Source: an uncultured Oscillospiraceae bacterium
GTDB lineage: Bacteria; Bacillota; Clostridia; Oscillospirales; Acutalibacteraceae
Length of the DNA: 8,010 bases
NCBI GenBank assembly: GCA_958451705.1
Contig: CAUDRD010000061.1
Location: 1 to 8,010 of the forward strand
Direction of reading: 5' to 3'
Positions 4,275-8,010 of this stretch are shown one piece after another. Position 1 is the first letter of the stretch. Each line of letters starts with the position of its first letter. The position numbers and the translations under genes were made by a program. A model generated the notes under the pieces. The model was not told the DNA's origin. It worked only from the letters and a program-made list of their open reading frames with translations, and searched no databases.

Positions 4275-5839
4275 TATTTATCTGCCTCCTCAGTCTTTTT
4301 TATGCGTGCAGTGTAAACAGTTGAACCCTCAGGAGCTTCTTCGGTAATGCCCTTAATCTTACGGTGAATTGCTGAAACTATAATTCCCACAACGACCGAT
4401 ACAGAAATTGAGATAAGTGAATATGCCCATGAGGAAATGTCAGCGAAGAAAGCAACTTTGAAGGGATTGTACTTGATAATTACAATTAAAACTGCGGCAA
4501 CTGCGAAAGCGACATATGCTCCCACATTTGTAGCCTTCTTTGTAAATGCTCCCAGTGCGAAAGTACCGCCGAGAACGCCCAGCACAAGACCCATAAATGC
4601 ATTGAACCATTCGTAAGCGGATTTAATATCACTTTCGGCAAGGACCATTGCAACAATTATTGAAGCAACGCCGACTCCAAGAGAAACGTACTGAGCGATT
4701 CTGGTCTGACGCTTCATGGGGATTTCTTTCTTAGCTACGATAGCCTGAATGTCGAGAACCCAGCTTGTTGCAACGGAGTTAAGACCCGTTGAAAGAGTAG
4801 ACTGGGAAGCGGCATAAATGGCGGCAAGAAGTATGCCAGTTACGCCTACTGGAAGAGCATAGGCTATAAAGTAAGCAAAAATCTGATCCTGTCCGATTAC
4901 TTCTTTGCTCATTTCTGTCAAAAGCTGAGGCTGCTGAGTGTAATAAACGTACAGACCGGAACCGATAAGATAGAAAACAGTGGCGATGAAAATGGAAAGC
5001 ACGCCGTTTCCGAGAGTCATCTTTGTAAGCTGTTTCATATCAGTTGTGGTTGTGAAGCGCTGAACGATATCCTGTGAGGAAACGTATGAGGAGCAGGTGT
5101 TAAGTCCCGCACCGAAGAGAACAATAAATACGCTTGAACGCAGGAATACGGGATCAAACCATTTTTCGTCGGGGGCAAGGAATTTTCCCTCGTTGAACAT
5201 GGTGTTGAAAACAGCTCCGGCGCCGCCGTCAATTTTTGCAAAGAGGAAAATAAGTGCGAAAGTGACGCCGATTAAAAGTACCGAGCCCTGAATGAAGTCT
5301 GTCCAGAGAACGGACTTAAGTCCGCCGGTGTAGGAGTAGATAATGGCAATAACGCCCATAACTATAATAAGAATGCTTATGGGGATATTAGTAAGCTTTG
5401 CCAGTACCATTGAGGGCAGGTACATGATAATGGACATACGTCCGATCTGATAAATAATGAACATTACAGCGCCGAGAATACGCAGACCTTTGCTGTGAAA
5501 GCGGATTTGCAGGTATTCATAGGCGGTGTCAATGTCGAGGTGTGAATAAAGGGGTAAGAAAAACCTGATTGTTATTGGTATTGCAACGAGCATACCAAGC
5601 TGGGCAAACCAAAGGAACCATGTTCCTCCGTAAGAGTTTCCTGCCAGGGACTGGAAGGAAATGGGGCTCAGAAGAGTTGCGAAAATTGAAACTGATGTAA
5701 CCCACCAGGGAATTGTTCCGTCGCCGCGGAAGAATTCTTTTCCCTTCATCTCTTTCTTTGAGAAATGGAGTCCGGCAAAAAGAACAGCGGCAAGGTAGAT
5801 TACCAGTATTGCCATGTCAATCCAAGTAAAACCTTTCAT
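4274..5839 (-). CDS. Sodium:solute symporter (SSS/SLC5), probable sialic acid transporter
   Basis: A 521-residue membrane protein with about 13 hydrophobic segments, the usual size and layout of the SSS family. Family marks in order: the broken first core helix SIFATLLSPISFQSLAG (51-67), IGRMSIIMYLP with R134, TGGLKSVLWTDFIQG (171-185) with D181, SSQDIVQRF (254-262), and AASQSTLSTGLNS (343-355), where S347 and T348 match the Na2 sodium site. R134 and D181 fall close to R135 and D182 of Proteus SiaT, an SSS sialic acid transporter; this comparison is from memory. It would import sialic acid with Na+ across the cytoplasmic membrane. The ATG at 5839 has GAGG 7 bases upstream. It sits 42 bases after the epimerase gene and overlaps the YhcH gene by one base. 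Substrate assignment rests mainly on the operon. Confidence 0.85.
   Translation of the reverse strand: MKGFTWIDMAILVIYLAAVLFAGLHFSKKEMKGKEFFRGDGTIPWWVTSVSIFATLLSPISFQSLAGNSYGGTWFLWFAQLGMLVAIPITIRFFLPLYSHLDIDTAYEYLQIRFHSKGLRILGAVMFIIYQIGRMSIIMYLPSMVLAKLTNIPISILIIVMGVIAIIYSYTGGLKSVLWTDFIQGSVLLIGVTFALIFLFAKIDGGAGAVFNTMFNEGKFLAPDEKWFDPVFLRSSVFIVLFGAGLNTCSSYVSSQDIVQRFTTTTDMKQLTKMTLGNGVLSIFIATVFYLIGSGLYVYYTQQPQLLTEMSKEVIGQDQIFAYFIAYALPVGVTGILLAAIYAASQSTLSTGLNSVATSWVLDIQAIVAKKEIPMKRQTRIAQYVSLGVGVASIIVAMVLAESDIKSAYEWFNAFMGLVLGVLGGTFALGAFTKKATNVGAYVAFAVAAVLIVIIKYNPFKVAFFADISSWAYSLISISVSVVVGIIVSAIHRKIKGITEEAPEGSTVYTARIKKTEEADK
4285..4289 (-). promoter_or_regulatory. Ribosome binding site of yhcH inside the symporter gene
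   Basis: GGAGG on the minus strand lies within the last codons of the symporter gene, 10 bases before the ATG at 4274. With the TAATG stop-start overlap, this allows ribosomes finishing the symporter to reinitiate on the YhcH gene. Confidence 0.7.
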
Positions 5840-5881
5840 TATTGCACCTCTCTTTTTCTGAAGTTACGCTTCTAAAGAGCT

Positions 5882-7087
5882 TTATTTATTGAGAATTTCA
5901 TCAAGCATTTTATCTGTCATGCTGAGCATACGGGGAAGGTGGAAAGGTCCTTTAAAGGTGCTGCCCTTTGTGGACGGCTCTGTGGGAAGGCCGTCACGGC
6001 GGAGATATCCGTACCATTCGCCGTATTCGGGGTCGGCAAAATGCTCTTTACAGTAGTCGAGTGTCTTAAAGAACCAGTTGATGTAATATTCGTCACCGGT
6101 GTCACGGTAAGCCATAAGTGAAGATATCAATATTTCATCGTGAGGCCACCAAAGCTTCATGTCGTGCTCATAAGCCTCCGTGGGCTTTCCGAGACAGTCG
6201 ATGAAATACAGCAGTCCGCCGTATTTTTCGTCCCAGCCGGCTTCAATTGCATTGCGGAAAATCTGTTCCGCCTTTTTGTGCATTTCTTTATCCCCACGGT
6301 AGTTGGCCTCTTCCATAAGGAACCAGCTGCATTCAATATCATGTCCCGGGTTTACAACTCTGCCGGCTGTGTACCAAAGCTCAGGTGTTCCGTCAAGGGC
6401 AACGCTTTCAAGTGTGCATTTAAGCTCAGGATGGAAATGATATTTAAAAATTGTGTCTGTACACTCTGCGCTTCTCTTATCATATTCCTCACGGTGTTCC
6501 GGATCAACTCTGCGAAGTACGCTTATAATGTTGAGGAATATCATGGGATCAGCAAGAGCACGGCCGGTTCTTGTTTCTGGGATTGTCTTGGGGCCTAGAC
6601 CTGTGGGGTCAGCAATAAGACCGTTGTTAAGCTTATAGATAAGCTCATAAGCTCTTCTTGCACGGTCAATATATACTTTTTCCCCTGTAAGGCCGTAATA
6701 TTCAGCGTTTGCGATTGCATAAAAGCCTTCGCTGAAGCAGTAGCGGCGCTGGCGAAGAGGTTTGCCCTCTGCTGTAACAGTAAAGTACATACGTCCCTCA
6801 GCTTCAGGGTTTATGCAGTATTTTTCCATAAAGTCAAGGCATGACTTTGAGGCTTCCATCCACTCGTCACGTTTTCCGTAAAGACGGCAAAGGTGTGCGA
6901 AAGTCCATGCACAGCGGCCCTGCATCCAAACGCTTTTATCAGTTGAGTATATTTCACCTTTTCTGTCAAGGCAGGTGTAAACACCGCCGTTTTCTTTATC
7001 CATGCCGTTTTTAAGCCAAAAATCGGCACATACCTCAAGTTCGTTTTTTATCCATTTTTGCGCTTCCGCAAGTTTTTGCTTATCCAA
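5882..7087 (-). CDS. N-acylglucosamine 2-epimerase (AGE/RnBP family)
   Basis: A 401-residue (alpha/alpha)6-barrel enzyme, the normal length for the AGE family. It would interconvert free ManNAc and GlcNAc in the cytoplasm. Conserved parts: WLKNGMDKENGGVYTCLDRKG (24-44), VWMQGRCAWTFAHLCRLYG (53-71), YCFSEGFYAIANAEYY (116-131), NPGHDIECSWFLMEEA with H249 and E252, and GPFHLPRM with H383. The two histidines correspond to the catalytic pair known from mammalian and cyanobacterial AGE. The start is TTG at 7085-7087: an in-frame stop lies upstream, no ATG occurs before residue 29, and GGAGG (7096-7100) is 8 bases away. It lies 40 bases after nanA and 42 bases before the symporter. AGE relatives include cellobiose 2-epimerase and YihS-type isomerases, but the adjacent lyase favours ManNAc/GlcNAc. 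It is unrelated in fold to NanE, which acts on the 6-phosphate. Confidence 0.88.
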   Translation of the reverse strand: MDKQKLAEAQKWIKNELEVCADFWLKNGMDKENGGVYTCLDRKGEIYSTDKSVWMQGRCAWTFAHLCRLYGKRDEWMEASKSCLDFMEKYCINPEAEGRMYFTVTAEGKPLRQRRYCFSEGFYAIANAEYYGLTGEKVYIDRARRAYELIYKLNNGLIADPTGLGPKTIPETRTGRALADPMIFLNIISVLRRVDPEHREEYDKRSAECTDTIFKYHFHPELKCTLESVALDGTPELWYTAGRVVNPGHDIECSWFLMEEANYRGDKEMHKKAEQIFRNAIEAGWDEKYGGLLYFIDCLGKPTEAYEHDMKLWWPHDEILISSLMAYRDTGDEYYINWFFKTLDYCKEHFADPEYGEWYGYLRRDGLPTEPSTKGSTFKGPFHLPRMLSMTDKMLDEILNK

Positions 7088-7095
7088 TGGTGAGC

Positions 7096-7100
7096 CCTCC
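7096..7100 (-). promoter_or_regulatory. Ribosome binding site that fixes the TTG start of the epimerase
   Basis: CGGAGGG on the minus strand places GGAGG 8 bases before the TTG at 7087, with no ATG or GTG start at a usable distance. It lies in the 40-base gap after nanA. Confidence 0.75.
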
Positions 7101-7127
7101 GTATCTTGGTAAAATCTGATTCAGTTA

Positions 7128-8010
7128 TTAAAGTGCAGCAGCCATTTTAATAGCGTCATCAATCATTGCAGCTGCTTTCTTAACCTGAGGCATATCCTCG
7201 GGATAAAGGTTGGGCATGGGAGGACGAACTCCGCCGATGTCAAGGTTCTCACGGATACGGAGAATCTCCTTCATAACCGCATAGAGATTTCCCTTGCAGG
7301 CACACATAGCGTAGATGATTCTGTCAATTTCATACTGAATTTTGCGTGCGTCGTCAATGCGTCCGGCTCTGAAAAGCTCATCAGCCTTAAGGAAAAGCTC
7401 AGGCATAACGGCATATGTTCCGCCGATTCCGCCGTCAGCGCCGATTGCACGTCCGGCGATAAACTGCTCGTCGGGACCGTTAAATACGATAAAGTCCTTT
7501 CCACCGGAATCCTTAAACATCTGGATGTCCTGCGTGGGCATGGAGCTGTTTTTAACGGCTACTACGTTCTTGTTTTCCTTCATCTTCTCAAACAGGCTCA
7601 TTGTAAGGGCAACGCCGGCAAGCTGAGGTATGTTATAGATAACAAAGTCAGTGTTGGGAGCTGCTGCGCTCATTGCGTTCCAGTAATCGGCAATTGCGTA
7701 TTCTGGTAGACGGAAGTAAATGGGCGGAATAGCTGCGATAGCGTCAACGCCCTGTGCTTCTGCATGAGCGGCAAGCTCAACACTGTCAGCGGTATTGTTG
7801 CAGGCAACGTGTGCGATAACTGTCATTTTGCCCTTTGCAACAGCCATAACGTTTTCGAGAACTACCTTACGCTCTGCAACGCTCTGATAAATGCACTCTC
7901 CTGAGGAGCCGCAGACATAAACGCCTTTAACGCCTTTTTTAAGCAGGTGCTCAGTAAGAGCTCTTACTCTTTCGGGTGAAACTGCTCCATTATCGTCATA
8001 GCAGGCATAA
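7128..8010 (-). CDS. nanA: N-acetylneuraminate lyase (5' end beyond the window)
   Basis: The frame stays open past the internal ATG at 7847 to the window edge, giving 293 visible residues; about 10-15 N-terminal residues are missing. It is a TIM-barrel aldolase of the DHDPS/NAL family that splits N-acetylneuraminate into ManNAc and pyruvate. In visible numbering: CGSSGE (33-38, pyruvate-binding loop, E. coli GGSTGE), YNIP with catalytic Y125, VAVKNSS with Schiff-base K153 (28 residues apart, as Y137 and K165 in E. coli), and NGPDEQ with G178, D180 and E181. That last motif aligns with G189, D191 and E192, which bind the sialic acid tail and set NAL apart from DHDPS. GGIGGTY then has glycine where E. 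coli has S208. It is the first visible gene of the operon; the promoter is outside. Confidence is high for the family and good for the substrate. Confidence 0.9.
   Translation of the reverse strand, partial: YACYDDNGAVSPERVRALTEHLLKKGVKGVYVCGSSGECIYQSVAERKVVLENVMAVAKGKMTVIAHVACNNTADSVELAAHAEAQGVDAIAAIPPIYFRLPEYAIADYWNAMSAAAPNTDFVIYNIPQLAGVALTMSLFEKMKENKNVVAVKNSSMPTQDIQMFKDSGGKDFIVFNGPDEQFIAGRAIGADGGIGGTYAVMPELFLKADELFRAGRIDDARKIQYEIDRIIYAMCACKGNLYAVMKEILRIRENLDIGGVRPPMPNLYPEDMPQVKKAAAMIDDAIKMAAAL

Larger units (their letters stand above)
3828..8010 (-). other. Sialic acid catabolic operon (nanA, AGE epimerase, SSS symporter, yhcH)
   Basis: Four leftward genes are separated by 40 and 42 bases and a one-base overlap, with no terminator between them, and end at the strong terminator 3747-3780. 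Combined functions: Na+-driven uptake of sialic acid, anomer equilibration, cleavage to ManNAc plus pyruvate, and epimerisation of ManNAc to GlcNAc. A kinase (nanK or a ROK GlcNAc kinase), deacetylase, deaminase, sialidase and regulator are not in the window and may lie upstream of 8010 or elsewhere. Confidence 0.85.

Noticed and set aside
1..8010. Mobile elements, phage genes, CRISPR arrays, rRNA or tRNA
   Set aside because: No transposase, integrase or spaced direct repeats were seen, and no cloverleaf-like sequence was recognised by eye.

Overview
The window looks like part of a chromosome of a low-to-moderate GC, spore-forming member of the Clostridia (Bacillota), probably anaerobic and host-associated. 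The evidence is the 3' end of a spoVT-like sporulation regulator, strong AGGAGG-type ribosome binding sites, Gram-positive style intrinsic terminators, oxygen-sensitive Fe-S proteins (an Isf-like flavoprotein and a 2Fe-2S/ASKHA activase-like protein) and a sialic acid utilisation operon. No genus can be assigned from the sequence alone.

Layout, left to right. (1) Positions 1-159 hold the C-terminus of SpoVT on the + strand. (2) Positions 160-399 are intergenic, but contain a near-consensus minus-strand promoter (315-343), two small hairpins and a 15-bp inverted repeat whose U-rich tail is on the minus strand. Together these outline a candidate small RNA of about 150 nt. (3) Positions 400-612 encode a small single-domain XRE/Cro-type repressor (+), followed by a bidirectional terminator. 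(4) Positions 749-2302 (-) encode a 2Fe-2S ferredoxin/ASKHA protein of the corrinoid-activating (RACo/DUF4445) type, without a corrinoid methyltransferase beside it. (5) Positions 2600-3142 (-) encode an iron-sulfur flavoprotein, divergent from a MerR regulator at 3251-3697 (+). The shared intergenic region carries a textbook MerR promoter with a 19-bp spacer and a 7+7 dyad. (6) Positions 3828-8010 (-) form a sialic acid catabolic operon, read right to left: N-acetylneuraminate lyase (5' end cut by the window edge), an N-acylglucosamine 2-epimerase (AGE family, TTG start), a sodium:solute symporter, and a YhcH-type sugar anomerase-like protein. It ends at a strong terminator shared with merR.

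How the genes work together. In the operon, the symporter would import sialic acid, YhcH would help equilibrate its anomers, the lyase would split it into ManNAc and pyruvate, and the AGE epimerase would turn free ManNAc into GlcNAc for phosphorylation elsewhere. This is the free-sugar (Bacteroides-like) route; the visible operon has no ManNAc kinase or ManNAc-6-P epimerase. The flavoprotein and MerR pair looks like a thiol/redox or electrophile response unit: the MerR keeps a cysteine at residue 52, the position of the sensing cysteine in AdhR/NmlR regulators. No mobile element, CRISPR array, rRNA or tRNA was seen. The least explained parts are the candidate small RNA with its promoter-embedded dyad and the short, orphan ASKHA activase.
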